A stretch of DNA of 64,000 nucleotides from Dasypus novemcinctus (Eukaryota; Chordata; Mammalia; Cingulata; Dasypodidae), in the NCBI RefSeq assembly GCF_030445035.2, contig NC_080680.1:116028228-116092227 (forward strand), in the 5' to 3' direction. Position 1 is the first letter of the stretch. Every line of letters begins with the position of its first letter. A program made the translations under genes and the position numbers. This document shows positions 1-13,815 of the stretch, piece after piece. The notes below the pieces were generated by a model. The model made no database searches. It saw only the letters and a list, made by a program, of their open reading frames with translations, and was not told the origin of the DNA.

Positions 1-2180
1 ACAACAAAACAAACCTCAGTATATTTAACATAATTTAAAAAATACGGAATGTGTTCTCTAGCCACAATAGAATAAAACTAAAAATTTATAGCAGAATGCT
101 AATGTGAAAATCTCCAAATCTTTGAAATGAAAACAAAAACAAAAACAACCACATTTCCTAATAACCCATGGATCAAAGAGGATATCTGAAGTGAAATAAG
201 AAAACACATTGAATTGTAATGAAAATTCAACGTATCAAAATTTCTGGGGTGCAGCTACAGCAATTCTCAGTGGTAAATCAATAGCACTAAAATCATTCTA
301 TTGTAATTGAGAAAGAGTTTCTAATCAGTAATCTAAGCTCCCATGTTATGAAATTCCAAAAGAACAACATAAACTGAAAACCAGCAGAAGGAAGAAAATA
401 ATACAGATAACAGTAAAAACCAGTGAAATTGACAGCAAAATCAATAGAGAAAATCAGCCAAACAAAACGCTCAGTCTTTGAAAAGATCAATAAAATTGAT
501 AAACTTCTATCAAGACTGACAAAGCAAAAGGTGAGAAGACACAAGTTATCAATATCAAGAATGAAATGGTTATATAACTGCAGACCCTAAAGACACATAA
601 AGGATTATAAGGGAATAATACAAACAATACTTCACAGATAAATTTGACAATTTAGATGAATGGACCAATTTCATTCAAAAGCACAAACTACTATGGATCA
701 CCCAATAAGAAATAGATAATTTAAATAACACTATAAATATTAATAATTAAATTTAATTATAAAGTGTATTTATAATTAAATTCTACTCCCAATCTCTAAG
801 CCCAAAAAGCTTCACAAATAATTTTAGTAAAATTTAAAGAGAAATTAACACCAATTATAAGTCTTTTACAGAAAGTAGGAGAGGAATTCTAGTTTCACTT
901 TATGAGGCCAATATTCCACTGATATGAAAATCAGACAAGGACAGCATAAACAATTAAAACTACAGTCCAACATCCCTCATGAATATAGATGCAAAATCTT
1001 TATTAAAAATTAGCAAGCTTATTTCCACAGTATTTAAAAGAATTAAACACCTGACCAAGTGGGTTTATTCCAGAGATTAAAGCAAGTTCAATAATTGAAA
1101 ATCAACCAGAGTAACCCACCCTATTAACAGAGTACAGAAAAAATCACATGATCATATCAATTAATGTAGAAAAAGCAACTGAAAAAATCTAATACCCATT
1201 AATAATAAAAATTCTTGGAAAACTATGAAAAGAGAATTTACTCAACTTGGTAAAGTGCATCTACAAAATTTCTACAGCTAAAATTAAATTAATGTTTAAA
1301 GACTGAAATCTTTCTCTTAAGATCTGGAATAAGGCAATAAGGTCTATTCTCAGCACTTCTATTCTTCATGGCACTGAAAATTCTTGCCAGTGCAATAAGG
1401 TAAGGAAAGAAAAAAAGGCATTCATATTGAAAAGGAAGAAATAAAACTCTCCTTATTTTTGGATGACGTGATGACTTACATAGGATCCAAGAAATCTAAG
1501 AAAAATGTCCAAGAACAAATAAGGAAGTTCAGTAGCATTGCAGGATTAAAGATCAATGTGCAAAAATTGATTGCATTATCTTATACTAGCAATGAACACT
1601 TGGGAACAAATAAAAATTACAATAGCATTCACAATCACTCTGAAAAGAGAAATACTTAGATGTCTAAGAAAACATATCCAGAACTTGCATGCTACAAAAC
1701 AATGATGAAAGAAGTCAAAGGCAATATAAATAAATGGATATACATACTGCATTCAAAGATTAGAAGACTCAACATAATAAATATTTCAATTCTCCCCAAA
1801 TTGTCAATTCCTACCAATTCAGCGATTTATGCATATAGACAAGCTGATTCTAAATTTTATGTTAAAAAGCTAAGGAACTAGAATAGTTAAGGCAGTTTTG
1901 AAAAAGATTAAAGTGGGAGAAATTACTCCACTCAATTTTAATATTCCTTACATATATACAGTAATCAAGACGGATTGGGATTGGTAAGGGATAGACACAT
2001 AGAACAGAACAGAGAACTTAGAAATATACACACACAAATATGAACAATAAATTTTTTGACAAAATGCAAATGCAATTCATTGCAGGACAGATTATTTCTT
2101 CCACAAATGGTGCCAGAGTAATTGGATATAAGCAAAAGTAAATGAACCTCAAACTGCACCTTCTACCTTATGAAAAAATT
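1..2180 (+). mobile_element. LINE-1 fragment (L1-A, part 1), ORF2 region
   Basis: This is a decayed L1 ORF2 in the forward direction. The run at 1459-1659 translates to a reverse-transcriptase segment with 'DDVMTYI' in place of the usual A-D-D block, followed by 'GLKINVQK', close to the L1 motif 'GYKINVQKS'. Many stops and frameshifts separate the readable blocks, so no protein is made. The same L1 resumes at about 3030 and again at about 10138; the intervening DNA was inserted later. Confidence 0.8.
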
Positions 2181-3029
2181 AAGTTGAAATAGATTGTTTT
2201 ACTTTTCTAAAGGCTGCCAAGGCAATGTACCAGAAATAGGTGTGCTTTTACAATGGGAATTCATTAGGTTAAAAGTGTACAGTTCTGAGGTTGTGAAAAT
2301 GTCCAAATTACGGCATTATCAGAGATGCTGTCTCACCAAAACTTGGCTGCTAGGGATCCTGGACTTCTGCCACATGCAAGGCATAATGGTGGCTCTGCTG
2401 GTCTCTCCCTTCTCTAGTTTCACTTTCTCACTGAGCTCAGCTGTGGGCAGTCAGGCACATGGCAATGTCTGCTTGTCTCTCCCCTCTCCTCTGGACCTTA
2501 TTGCTAGTTCTGCTTCAGGCTGCTGCTTCTGTGGCTTTCCTCTCTCCAGGGTCCATTGATTTTAACTTCTGAAGGCTTCTCTCTGTCACTGCCACTTATT
2601 TTTCTGTGTCTGCACCTCTTTCATAAAGGACTCCAATAATAGGATTAAGACTCACCTTGGGTCCTGCCCTGGGAAGTGATCTAATCAAAAGGAAGTTCCC
2701 TTAGCTGAATCTAATCAAAAGATGCTGCTACAGTAGGTTTACGTTCACAGGAATGGATTAGCTTTCTTTTTTTTTTTTTTCTGTCTGGTTGTATCATTGT
2801 CTTTTTGGTGCATTGCTTCTCTGTGTGGGGGCCTGTGCCTCACCGCACAGGTCTGGGATGTCTTTTTTTTTTTTTTTACCAGGAGGTCCTGGGGATCAAA
2901 CCCAGGTCCTTCATATGGTAAACGGGAGCTCAATTGCTTGAGCCACAGCTACTTCCCTGGATTGCTTTAAGAACAGAATTTTCTGGCATTCACCCAGCTT
3001 CAAACTTTCACTAAATGTAAATCTATTTA
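2181..3029. mobile_element. Mosaic insertion inside L1-A, origin not recognised
   Basis: L1-A homology stops near 2180 and restarts near 3030, so this block is an insertion or replacement. The 5' part (about 2181-2755) includes a C/T-rich stretch and two 'CTAATCAAAAG'-type phrases. I think this is a xenarthran interspersed repeat but cannot name it. The 3' part is a minus-strand tRNA-derived SINE, listed separately. An open frame at 2194-2559 has no recognisable domain and is treated as chance. Confidence 0.45.
2764..2958 (-). mobile_element. DAS-type SINE, minus strand
   Basis: Two T-runs mark the A-rich tail, and the reverse complement of 2880-2958 gives a tRNA-like head with the RNA polymerase III B-box-like phrase 'GGGTTTGATCCC'. 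The same head type recurs at least eight more times in the window. Confidence 0.7.
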
Positions 3030-3290
3030 ACTTTTAAATGAAAGTATAGGAAACGATCTTAAGGACTAAGAACGTGGTGAGTAGTTCTCAGGCACTAAAA
3101 GCAAAATCCATTAAAGAGAAAAATATATCAATTAGACGACTTCAAAAGTAAAACTCTTTCTCTCTTAAAGATCCTATTAGCAGTATGAAAAGTCAAGCTA
3201 CAGACTGGGAGAAAATATTTCCAAACCACTTATCTGACAAAGGACTAGTATCCTAGAGTATATAAAGAATGCTCAAAATTCAACAGTCTC
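3030..3290 (+). mobile_element. LINE-1 fragment (L1-A, part 2)
   Basis: This continues L1-A toward its 3' end. The phrase 'AGACTGGGAGAAAATATTT' is a standard L1 ORF2 C-terminal sequence. It ends at 'TTCAACAG' and resumes at about 10138 with 'CTCAACAG', which brackets the L1-B insertion. Confidence 0.75.
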
Positions 3291-3588
3291 AAGTATTTTG
3301 GGCATCTAAGTTAGGTGCATAAATATTTATTATTGTTATTTGTTCTTGGTGAATTGTCATTTTTATTAATATACAGTGACCTTCGTAATCTCTTATAATT
3401 ATTGTATTTAAAATCTATTTTGTCTGATATTATAACAGTATCACTACTCCAGATTTTTGTTATTACTATTTGCATGGAATATCTTTTTCCAACCTTTCAC
3501 TTTAAGTCTGATTGAGTCCTTTCATCTAAGGCGAGTCCTTTGTAGATAATAAATAGATAGCTCATATATATTTTTTTATCCATTCTGT
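3291..3588 (-). mobile_element. LINE-1 B, inverted arm, part 1 (ORF2 5' region)
   Basis: This matches antisense L1 ORF2 endonuclease-domain sequence. It is interrupted at 3589 by the zinc-finger retrocopy and resumes at 6013 without loss: 'CTGTCAGGCTATGT' on the left joins 'CTTTAATTGGGGAG' on the right. Confidence 0.65.
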
Positions 3589-3598
3589 CAGGCTATGT
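3589..3598. repeat. Target-site duplication, left copy
   Basis: CAGGCTATGT here is repeated exactly at 6003-6012. The two copies flank the KRAB zinc-finger retrocopy. On the retrocopy strand this copy lies just after the poly(A) tract, as expected for L1-mediated insertion. Confidence 0.8.
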
Positions 3599-3606
3599 TT
3601 TTTTTT

Positions 3607-3775
3607 AATAAATCAATTTTATTGGTCCATATTAATAAAGCATCTGGTTCATCCAAAGTGTATAATCAATGATATTTGGTATAATCACATAGTTGTACAT
3701 TCTTCACTCCAATCATTATTAAAGCATTTTCATTATTTCAATAATAATAATAATAAACTGACAAATGTTTGCCAC
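3607..3775 (-). mobile_element. L1-type 3' end fused to the zinc-finger retrocopy
   Basis: This segment is closely matched at 62395-62540. On the minus strand it ends in AATAAA (TTTATT at 3618-3623) and then the poly(A) tract. It supplies the 3' terminus of the retrocopy. The junction with zinc-finger 3' sequence near 3775 is a TTATTATTATT-rich stretch rather than a separate poly(A) tail. Confidence 0.6.
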
Positions 3776-4090
3776 AGCCTCATAATGTCCTGTTCTGTTT
3801 CATGGTCAGGTGGGAGAAGTTCCTTTCTGATGATCCAGTGGCCCTCTGTGGCAACACCAAATCTATAGAAGAGAACCCTGAACACATTAATTATAACTTA
3901 CACCACAGTTGCATATATGTTCTCTGTCACTCACCATGAACTTATTCATTATTCACATTCATACCATATTGCATTAAGTTCCGTATCCTTGTTCTTCCAG
4001 GAAACATTCATTACATTTGTACAATTTCTCTCTACTATGAATTCTGTGATGATCCCCAAGGCTAGAGCTTTCAATAAAAACATTGTTATA

Positions 4091-4180
4091 GGGGAGCAGA
4101 TGTGACTCAACAAACAAGATCCTGGGTTCAATCACCAGCCCCTGGTACTTCAAAAACAAACAAATAAACAAACAAAAACC
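4091..4180 (+). mobile_element. DAS-type SINE, short, plus strand
   Basis: The sequence begins 'GGGGAGCAGATGTGACTCAA', contains 'GGGTTCAATCACC' (B-box-like), and ends in an (AAAC)n tail. It is flanked by imperfect copies of 'AACATTGTTAT' / 'AACCATCGTTAT'. It inserted into the zinc-finger retrocopy. Confidence 0.65.
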
Positions 4181-4325
4181 ATCGTTATGTATTTTAGAGT
4201 CACAATCTTTCTTTTTTCAGTATGTATTTTGTGATGTCTATTTAGGTAAGCAAATTTGGTATAGCCTTTGCCACATTGATTACATCTGTAAGGTTTCTCT
4301 CTAATATGAATTTTCTGATGGTTCA

Positions 4326-4505
<180 letters not shown>

Positions 4506-4508
4506 TTA

Positions 4509-4676
<168 letters not shown>

Positions 4677-4785
4677 TTAGAGCTTTACCACATTCATTAC
4701 ATGTATAAGGGTTCTCTCTGGTATGAATTCTGCAATGACTTGCAAGAGTTGAATTATGTGTATAGGCCTTGCTGCATATATTTTA

Positions 4786-5028
<243 letters not shown>

Positions 5029-5534
5029 TTATTACAAATGCTGGTTTTGACACTAGGGGGAAATCTTTGAAGTGGTAAAACTGAAACAATTTTTGATAGA
5101 CTTTCCAACTTGATTACATTCATACATTTTCTCTTCCATTTGAAATGTGTACATTTCAGCCAGATGTGACTGAAATCCAAATCTGTTTTCATAACATTGG
5201 ACATCCTTGTTCTTTGCATAGCCTATGTTATTGTAGCGTCAATGAATTCCTTAAAAATGGCTTCCCATGTCTGAAATATTGATACACACTTTTTCTAACA
5301 AAAGCCTTTTACTTTGGAGGGAAATTATTACAGGCTTTGATATGTTGTTGATCACTTCTATAAATGACACTTTTGTTTTAGGTCATAGGCCCTCCTTTGC
5401 AATTTCTTTTGCCATGTCCCCACTGACTCTCCAATCCATGTGTACTTTCCCAGATTTCCCTGGTGTCAAAATCCTAACTGCCATGGCTTTCATGGCTTTT
5501 CAGTGTCACGGGTTGGCATAATTCTCCCTTATTA

Positions 5535-5831
<297 letters not shown>

Positions 5832-6002
5832 TTAGGCAAGGTCAGTCTTAAGAAGTCAACCCTGCGTATCCTTGTTGAGAGATCATCTATGACAACTATG
5901 CTGGGGCAAAGCAAGTTGTCACTGTTGACTGAGGACATCTTGTCCCCTTGCCCTTCCTGTTGGCCCAAGGAATACATGTTCCACGGTGAGAGAGGAAGAG
6001 AG

Positions 6003-6012
6003 CAGGCTATGT
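6003..6012. repeat. Target-site duplication, right copy
   Basis: This is the second copy of CAGGCTATGT (first at 3589-3598). It lies at the 5' end of the minus-strand zinc-finger retrocopy. Confidence 0.8.
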
Positions 6013-6835
6013 CTTTAATTGGGGAGTTCAATCCATTAACATTCAATGTTACTGCTATAAAGGCATTACTTACTTTGTCCATTTTATCCTTTGGCTTTCT
6101 GTTGTCATATTTTACTATTGTCTGTCTTTTAAATCTTTCAGTTTCTCTTATTTATAATCTCCATTTCTACACTATTCTCCAAGCATCTCACCCTTGTCTT
6201 TTCCTTTTGGGCTGTAACACACCCTTTAATAGCTCTTGTAGATCCAGTCTCTTGGTGACAGACTATCTCAGTTTTTGTTTGTCTGTGAAGACTTTAAACT
6301 CACATTCATTTCTGAAGGTTCATTTTTCCAGATAAAGAATTCTTAGCTAGCAGTTTTTCTCTTTCAGCACCTTAAATATATCATATCTCTGTCTCTTCTC
6401 ACCACAGTTTCTGATGATAGATTGACACAGTCTATTTGAGACTCCCTTGTAAGTGATACATTGCTTTTCTCTTGCTGCTCTCAGAATACTTTCTTTATCT
6501 CTGGCAGTTAACACTCTGAATAGTTGATGTCTCAGAGTATGTCTATTCAGATTTATTATGTTTGGGGTACTTTATTCTTTTTGAGTATTGATAATTGTGT
6601 CTTTCATAAGTGTTGGGAAATTTTTGGTCAGTATTTCCTCAAATGTTTGTTCTTCCCCCTTTCCAATCTCTTCTACTTATGAGACACCTATAATGCGTAT
6701 GTTTGTGTGTTTCTCAATTCCCTGAGACCCTGCTGAATTTTTTCCGTTCTTTTCTCTTTCTGTTCTGTGTTTTCAAGTTCAGATGTTCTGTCTTCTACCC
6801 CAATCATTCTGTCCTCAACCAATTCCTCAACAAAA
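6013..6835 (-). mobile_element. LINE-1 B, inverted arm, part 2 (ORF2 start to ORF1)
   Basis: Antisense L1. The reverse complement around 6040-6075 reads 'VTLNVNGLNSPIK', the conserved start of the L1 ORF2 endonuclease domain. The remainder (about 6330-6835) matches the ORF1-side sequence also seen at 61925-62345. It abuts a forward-oriented L1 3' portion at 6836. Confidence 0.7.
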
Positions 6836-9668
6836 ATACTTGCTAACTAAATAAAAAAACACATGAAAAAATTATACTTCACAATTAAGTGGGTTTTTAT
6901 ACCATGTGTGCTAGGGTGGTTCAATACTAGAAAATCAATCAGTGTCATATACCACATTAATAAATTGAAGAAGAAAAATCACATGATCTTCTCAATAGAT
7001 GCAGAAAAGGCATTTGACAAAATATAACATCTTTCTTCATAAAAAAATCCTGAAAGATAGGAAACTTTCTCAATATGATAATGTGTATATATGAAGAACC
7101 CATAGCTAACTTTGTACTCAATAGTGAAATTCTGAAAGCTTTCCTGCTGAGATTGGGAATAAGATAATGTTGCTCACTGGTTCCACTGTTATTCAGTATT
7201 GTTTTACACATTCTTAAGAAATGAAAGGCATCCAAGTAGGAAAGGAAGAAGTAAAACATTCACTATTTGCTGAGGATATGAAACTATACTTATAAATTCC
7301 CCCCAAATCCACAAAAAACTACTAGAACTAATAGTTTCAGTGAAATGGCAGGATACAAGATTAATACATAAAAATCAATAGCCTTTTTATACACTACTCA
7401 TAAGCAATCTGAGGAGAAAGTCAGAAAAAATTCCATTTACAATAGCGACTAAACAATCAAGTATTTTGGAATAAACTTAACCAAGGTTATAAGGGACCTG
7501 TATTCAGAAAACTATAAAATATTGCTAAAAGAAACCAAAGAAGACCTAATAAATGGAAGGACATTCTATGTTCAATGGATCAGAAGATGAAATATCATGA
7601 AGATGTCAATTATATAAAAAATGATCTACAGATTTAACACAATCCTGGTAAAAATTCCAAGAGTCCTCTTTGAAGAATTGGAAAAGCCAATCATCAAATT
7701 TGTCTGGAAGGATGAGGGCCCCCAAACTGCCAAAGATATCTGAGAAAAGAAAAACAAAGTTGGAGGACTCTCACTTTCCAATTTAAAAGCATATTATTTA
7801 TCTACAGTGGTAAAAAAAAAAGCATGGTACTGGCATAAAGATAGATTGATCAATGGAATAAATTCTAGGCTTCCCAAAATAGATCCTCACACCTAAGGTC
7901 AAGTGATTTTTACAAATTTGTCAAACCACTCAACTGGGTCAGAGCAGCCCATTTAACAACTGGTGTTGGTAAAACTGGATATCCATATCTAAAAGAAAGA
8001 AAGAGTACCTGATCTCACACCTTTTACAAAAATTAACTCAAAATGGACCAACAACCTCATACAAAAGCTACAACCATAAAACTTCCAGAAGGAAATGCAG
8101 GAAAATATTTTTAAGATCTTGTGGTAAGTGGCATTTTCTTAAACCTTACACCAAAATTACAAACAATGAAAGAAAAATAGATAAATGGGATTTCCTTAAA
8201 ATTAAACACATTTATGTTTCAAATGATTTTAATAAGAAGGTGAAAAACAGCCTACTCAATGGGAGGAAATCTTTGGAAACCACATATCAGACAATGGTTT
8301 GATTTACATGTTATATAAAGAGATCCAATGACAAAAAGACAAGTACCCTATTAACAAATGGGCAAAAGACTTGAATAGACATTTCCCCATAGGAAATATA
8401 AATGGCCCAAAATCTTATGAAAAGAAGCTCAGCATTACAAACTATTAGGGAAATACAGATCAAAGCTACAATGAAATATCTTTTCACACCTTACAGAATG
8501 ACCATTACTAAAAAAAAAACAAAGCAAAAAAACCCCAGAAAACTACAAGTGCTATAGAGGATGTGTAGAAACAGGAACATTCCTTCATTGTTGGTGGAAG
8601 TGTTAAATGGTACAGCTTCTGTGAAAGATGGTTTGGTGGTACCTGAGGCAGCTTAATATAAAACTGCCATATGATCTGGCAATCTCTCTACTAGGAATAC
8701 ATTCAAAGGAACTGAAAGCAAGGAGGCGAACAGATATTTGAACACTGATGTTCATAGCAGCATTATTCACAATTGTTAAGAGATGGAAACAAACTAAGTG
8801 CCAGTCAACCAATGAATTAGATAAACAAAATGGTATATACATATGATGGAATACTATTCAGTTGTAAGAAGAAATAAACTGGGGCAACACATAACAACAT
8901 GTAGGAACCTTGAGGACATTATGTGGAGTGAAATAAGCCAGACACAAAAGAATGAATACTGTATGACCTCACTGATATGAACTAAATATGGTGAGTAAAC
9001 TTATGGAGTTGGACTATAGAGTATAGGTTAGTAGGAAAAAGAATGTGGGTTGAGAAGTGGGAGTTGATGCTGAATGTATGTACAGTGTTTAATAAGGTTG
9101 ATTGTAGATATGTGGAAATGGATAAAGTTTTATGGTAACATACTATAAGGAGTATAAGTAACATTGCTGATTTTAAATGTGATTTTGACTGAAAAGGGTA
9201 GGTTAATATTAATTGACAGCTAGAGGATAATCTAGGGACTGTATAACATAGTGATTTTGGTGGTAGATGAGGATTGTCATTAATAATATAAATATAGGAA
9301 TCTTCTTCTACTACAAGATTTTAAGCATATGGTACTACATAGGAAAATACAACTGATGGAACTTACAGGCTATTGTTAACAGTAATATTGTAATATTTTT
9401 GTAGTAAAGGCAAAGAAGGTACTATTAATATATCAATACAAAAGGACAAACAATAAGTGGTTTAGTTTTATGAGATATGAATATGATTAAGCATTTTTTT
9501 CTTCATATTCTTCATTAACAAGGGGACCTTGGTAGTGTCATTTAACCGATTTGTGCTCATTTATGTACCTTTCTGAACACTGGAGAAACAATCGAATTTG
9601 TTTTTAGATAGATAAATGTGCCTGGACAAAATTTGTTATAGTGTGGCTTCCATAATTTGTCTGTAATT
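6836..9668 (+). mobile_element. LINE-1 B, sense arm (ORF2 3' part and 3' UTR)
   Basis: Forward L1 ORF2 from the reverse-transcriptase domain onward. 'CAATAGATGCAGAAAAGGCATTTGACAA' (7000s) is an L1 hallmark, and the 3' UTR follows from about 8990. Frames are broken throughout. A SINE at 9689-10086 separates this from its last ~45 bp (10087-10131, containing AATAAA and an A-run). Confidence 0.8.
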
Positions 9669-9688
9669 TTATTTTTATTTATTTTTTT

Positions 9689-10086
9689 AAAGATTTATTT
9701 ATTTTTTAAAAATTTATTTCTCTCCCCTTCCCCCCTACCAGTTGTCTGCTCTGTGTCCATTTGCTGTGTGTTCTTCTGTGACCGCTTCTATCCTTATCAG
9801 TGGCACCAGGAATCTGTTTCTTTTTGTTGCATCATCTTGTTGTGTCAGCTGTCCATGTGTGTGGTGCCATTCTTGGGCAGGCTGCACTTTCTTTTGCACT
9901 AGGCAGCTCTCCTTACAGGGCGTACTCCTTGCGTGGGGGACACCCCTACGTGGCACAGCACTCCTTGTGCACATCAGCACTACACATGGGCCAGCTCCAC
10001 ATGGGTCAAGGAGGCCCGGGGTTTGAACCATGGACCTCCCATGTGGTTGGCGGATGCTCTATTCATTGGGCCAAGTCCGCTTCCCT
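9689..10086 (-). mobile_element. DAS-type SINE, near full length, minus strand
   Basis: The T-rich start is the tail. The body contains 'GTGTCCATTTGCTGTGTGTTC', and the end, read in reverse complement, is the tRNA-like head 'GGGAAGCGGACTTGGCCCAA' with 'GGTTCAAACCCC'. Flanking 'ATTTTATTTTT' sequences look like a target duplication. Open frames on both strands here are by-products of the GC-rich SINE body. Confidence 0.85.
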
Positions 10087-10137
10087 ATTATTTTATTTTT
10101 TGAAGGTGAAATAAAGTTTACTTATTTAAGTAAAAAA

Positions 10138-11165
10138 CTCAACAGTAAAAGAACAAATAATCCTATTAGAAAATAGGCAAAAGACATGATGAGGCATTTC
10201 ACCAAAGAGGATATATGGATACCAAATAAGCACAGGGAAATATGGCCAACCCACTAGCCTCTTAGTGAAATGCAAATTAAGACCACAATTAGATTCATCC
10301 TATTAGTGCAACTATAATAAAAAATCAGTGACAATAACTAATGCTGGTGAAAATGCAGAGAAACTGTATCTCTTACATTGCTGGTGGTAGTGTAAAATGG
10401 TGCAGATATTCTGGATAATAATTTTGTGATTTCCTAAAAATTCAAACATACACTACTTAAACATACACTACAAAACATCCCTGGAATTGCATTCCTGAAT
10501 ATTTAGTCCAAAGAAATGAAGTTTTGTATCTTCACAAAACCTGTACATAAATGTTTTTGCATATAAATGTACAAAATAGAAGTTTTTATTGTAATATCCA
10601 AAAACTGGGAACAACAAAATGTCCTTCAGTTGGCCAAAGGTTAACCAAACAGTGGTATATCCATACTATGGAATACTACTCATAAATAAAAAGGAACACA
10701 TGATTGATATACATCATTACTTGGAATTATGTTAATGGGATTTTGCTGAGTGAAAAAAATCCAATTTCAAGGTCACATACTCTACGATGTCATTTATGAA
10801 ATATTCTCAAAATGATGAAAATGTAGACACAGAAGATATATTAACAGTTGTGAGGGGTTAGTGATGGAGTGGGGTGGGTAGTGGATATAACTACAAAGAA
10901 GTAGCTTAAGGGGTATCTTTGTGTTGCTGGAATAGTGCTGCATCTTGCTTATGGTGGTGGTTCACAAGTCTACACACTCCATAAAATAGCACAGGACAAT
11001 ACACATATATTATATCCATGCCAATTTCCTGGTTTTGATATTATACTATAATTATGGAAGATGTAACCATTATGACAAGTTGGGTTAAGAGGAAATGGGA
11101 CCACTCTGTACAATTTTTCAACATTTCATGAATCTAAAACTATTTCAAATTAAAATTTAAAAAAT
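10138..11165 (+). mobile_element. LINE-1 fragment (L1-A, part 3), 3' end
   Basis: Resumes the L1-A sequence broken at 3290: 'CTCAACAGTAAAAGAACAAATAATCC' is the normal continuation of an L1 ORF2 end. It runs through typical L1 phrases ('ATGGAATACTACTCATAAATAAAAAG') to an A/T-rich end near 11165. Confidence 0.75.
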
Positions 11166-12796
11166 TGCTTATAGGGCTATTTAGATTTTCTCTTTCTTCT
11201 TAGGTCAGCTTTTCTAAATTTTGCTTTTCCTGGAATTTGTCCATTTGATCTAAATGGTCAAATTTAGTGTCATAAATTTTTTACTTATTACCTTTTTAAA
11301 TATAGGCCCTGAGTTGATAACCCCTTTTTCATTTTAAATTTGGTAACTTTGTTTTTCTCTTTTTCTTGATAATCTTTTCTTAAGGTCTTTTTTTAAAAGA
11401 TTTATTTTATTTATTTCTCTCTCCTTCCCTCCCTCCCCCCTCCCCAGTTGTCTGTCCTCTGTGTCCATTTGCTGCATGTTCTTCTTTTTGTCTGCTTCTG
11501 TTGTTGTCAGTGGCACAGGAATCTGTGTTTCTTTTTGTTGCATCATCTGTTGTGTCAGCTCTCCATTTGTGCGGTGCCACACTTGGGCGGGCTGCACTTT
11601 CTTTCGCACTGGGTGGCACTCCTTGCATGTGGGACTTCCCTACGCGGGGGGCACCCCTGCATGGCAGGGCACTCCTTGCGTGCATCTAGCACTGCATGAG
11701 GGCCAGCTCCACACTGGTCAAGGAGGCCCGGGGTTTGAACCGTGGACCTCCCATGTGGTAGACAGACGCCCTATCCACTGGGCCAATCCACTTCCCTCTT
11801 GAGGTTTATAAGTGTAATATCTCTTCCAAAACATACTTTTGGTTTAGGTAATCTCCTTTATTATATATTTCTTTTCTATTTATTTAATTTCTTCTTTTAC
11901 CTCAATTATTTTCCTTTCAACATTTTTGGTTTGAGTTTATGTTCAGTTCTTAACTTTGATATAGAATCTACAGTCATTTTCTAAAATATGTATTTTGCTA
12001 TAAATTTCCTTCTAACTGCTGGCTTTTGCTGGATTCAATAAGTTTTTATTAGTGTCTTCATTATCATTCAATTCAAACTTGTAATTTTTGTTGTGATTCT
12101 TCTTCATCCCACATATTATTTAGAAGTGCATTGCTTAATTACTGAACACTTGGGATATATATATAGCTAAATTTATGTATTTAAATGCCTAGACTTATTC
12201 CATGTGGTCAGAGAATATTCTATGAATAATTTTAATTTTTTGAAAAGTTTTGAAGCTTATTTTATGACCCATGGTATGCCCATAGCATTCATTCTGTATT
12301 TATCCCACTTCCTGAGATAAATACATTGAATTTCTAAATTTTAACTGTTATATTGTTAACATCCAGTATTAGCACGTTATTCTTCTTTGTGATAACCTGT
12401 GCCTGCTTTATGCCATTGATATTTTTTTGTTATCTCAGTGGGAATATTTATTTTGAATGCTAAAACTTTCTGGCTCTATGTGTTCTATGAATTCTGCCTC
12501 ACATAATTGTAGGTTGCTCATTTTTTGTCTTCCTTTTATAATATTATCTCTATTATTATCTCTACGGAGTTCATTTTGGCTGGTAGTGTATATTTTATGT
12601 GGAAAGGCAAAAGTCCAGGCACTAAATTGTGCTAATCTACTTGGGTTTAAAGTATGGTGTTCCCCAGGTCAGAGAGCCCATGCTTCCACTCTTTAGGTAT
12701 GGCCACATCTTTTTCCTCACCTGGAAATCTTTATTCTTAAGGTACAGAAATTTCCTTTTACTCATCTTGAACACTGTTATTTTCCAAATCATTTTT
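11166..12796 (-). mobile_element. Probable old L1 sequence, minus strand, with SINE insertion
   Basis: AT-rich DNA whose phrasing resembles antisense L1, for example around 12000-12300. The match is weak, so orientation and extent are uncertain. A SINE occupies 11388-11797. I see no gene here; short open frames such as 12457-12696 lack any recognisable domain. Confidence 0.4.
11388..11797 (-). mobile_element. DAS-type SINE, near full length, minus strand
   Basis: Same structure as the copy at 9689-10086: T-rich tail at the left, a GC-rich body and a tRNA-like head at the right end. Flanks 'TCTTAAGGTCT' and 'TCTTGAGGTTT' look like an aged target duplication. Confidence 0.85.
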
Positions 12797-13786
12797 TTCC
12801 TTGATAAAAGTATCTTAGCTTTTGCAATAAGACAATGCAGAAGTAGGAAACTCTCTAGGCTGGTTAGTCTGTGTGCATGTGGTTATTTACTTTTAACCTC
12901 TTCTTAGTTGTGGATCACTGTGATGTTACATTGTCTACCTTAGCTTGTGAGGGGACCAATATTAATAATTTTGAGAAAATTTTGCCTGATAAGCTAGAGA
13001 AGTTGAGTGACTACTCAATGAAAAAGGAAGAGAATATTACCCTTATTAAGTTCAAATATGTGAAATGACATTTTCTTGGCTTACCATTAAATCAAAATTT
13101 TATTTCTAATTCAGATAAGAGACAGCAATATTTTATGAAACAGAATAGGCTTCAATCATATTAAGTATATAGTACTTAATTGTGTTATTAGTTTATCTTT
13201 GAGCAAACTCAAATGGGGATAGGTACATCAGCTTACTGATAATAGGGCAAAAAGATGGCATTTGAAGGCAATATGCCAGAGATGGACAGGGATTGGGGAA
13301 ACAGGCAACACAAGCATCATGTGTCAGCCCCTCAAAGGAAAAACATGCATTGATGTGTGGTTCAGCATGAGTAAGAGCAGTGTGAAGGGAAGATCCAGGG
13401 CAAATTGTGCTTGGAGTATAGACAGATAATTAGCAGCAGGGGTGTTGACCTCAGATATCAAGAGCCTTGGCATTACTTCTATAAGGGATTGTAGTACCAG
13501 GAAGGCAGGGTAAGTAATTCACTAGTGTTGGCCTATCCCCTCAAACAGCTGTCCTAGAAGCTCAGATAGCAGGCTCCCGCCTAGTCACTCCCCCCCCCCC
13601 CGCCCCTAGCCTCTCCGCCTGCCCTCTGCCTAGCAACTAATCGCAACCACCTATCGGAAGGCAGTACCCGCCTGCACCAATCCCCATCCCTATAGACAGC
13701 AGAGCTAACCTGATACCCACCCCCATCCCTAGTAACTGCTTACGGTAGCCCACCGCAAGTCCGCCTACCCCACTCTCTGCATCTCC

Positions 13787-13793
13787 TATATAA
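13787..13793 (+). promoter_or_regulatory. LTR TATA box
   Basis: TATATAA in the 5' LTR, preserved in the 3' LTR. It lies shortly upstream of AATAAA (13810-13815), so the U3/R boundary should fall close to the polyadenylation signal, a compact arrangement. Start-site position is inferred, not seen. Confidence 0.7.
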
Positions 13794-13809
13794 CCCACTG
13801 TACTTCCTC

Positions 13810-13815
13810 AATAAA
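13810..13815 (+). terminator. LTR polyadenylation signal
   Basis: AATAAA about 17 bases after the TATA box. The same element in the 3' LTR would process the proviral transcript. Confidence 0.65.

Noticed and set aside
1459-1881. Protein-coding gene suggested by adjacent open frames
   Set aside because: The translations are L1 ORF2 reverse-transcriptase fragments in different states of decay.
11334-11802. Overlapping open frames on both strands
   Set aside because: All lie in a GC-rich SINE body, where stop codons are scarce by composition.
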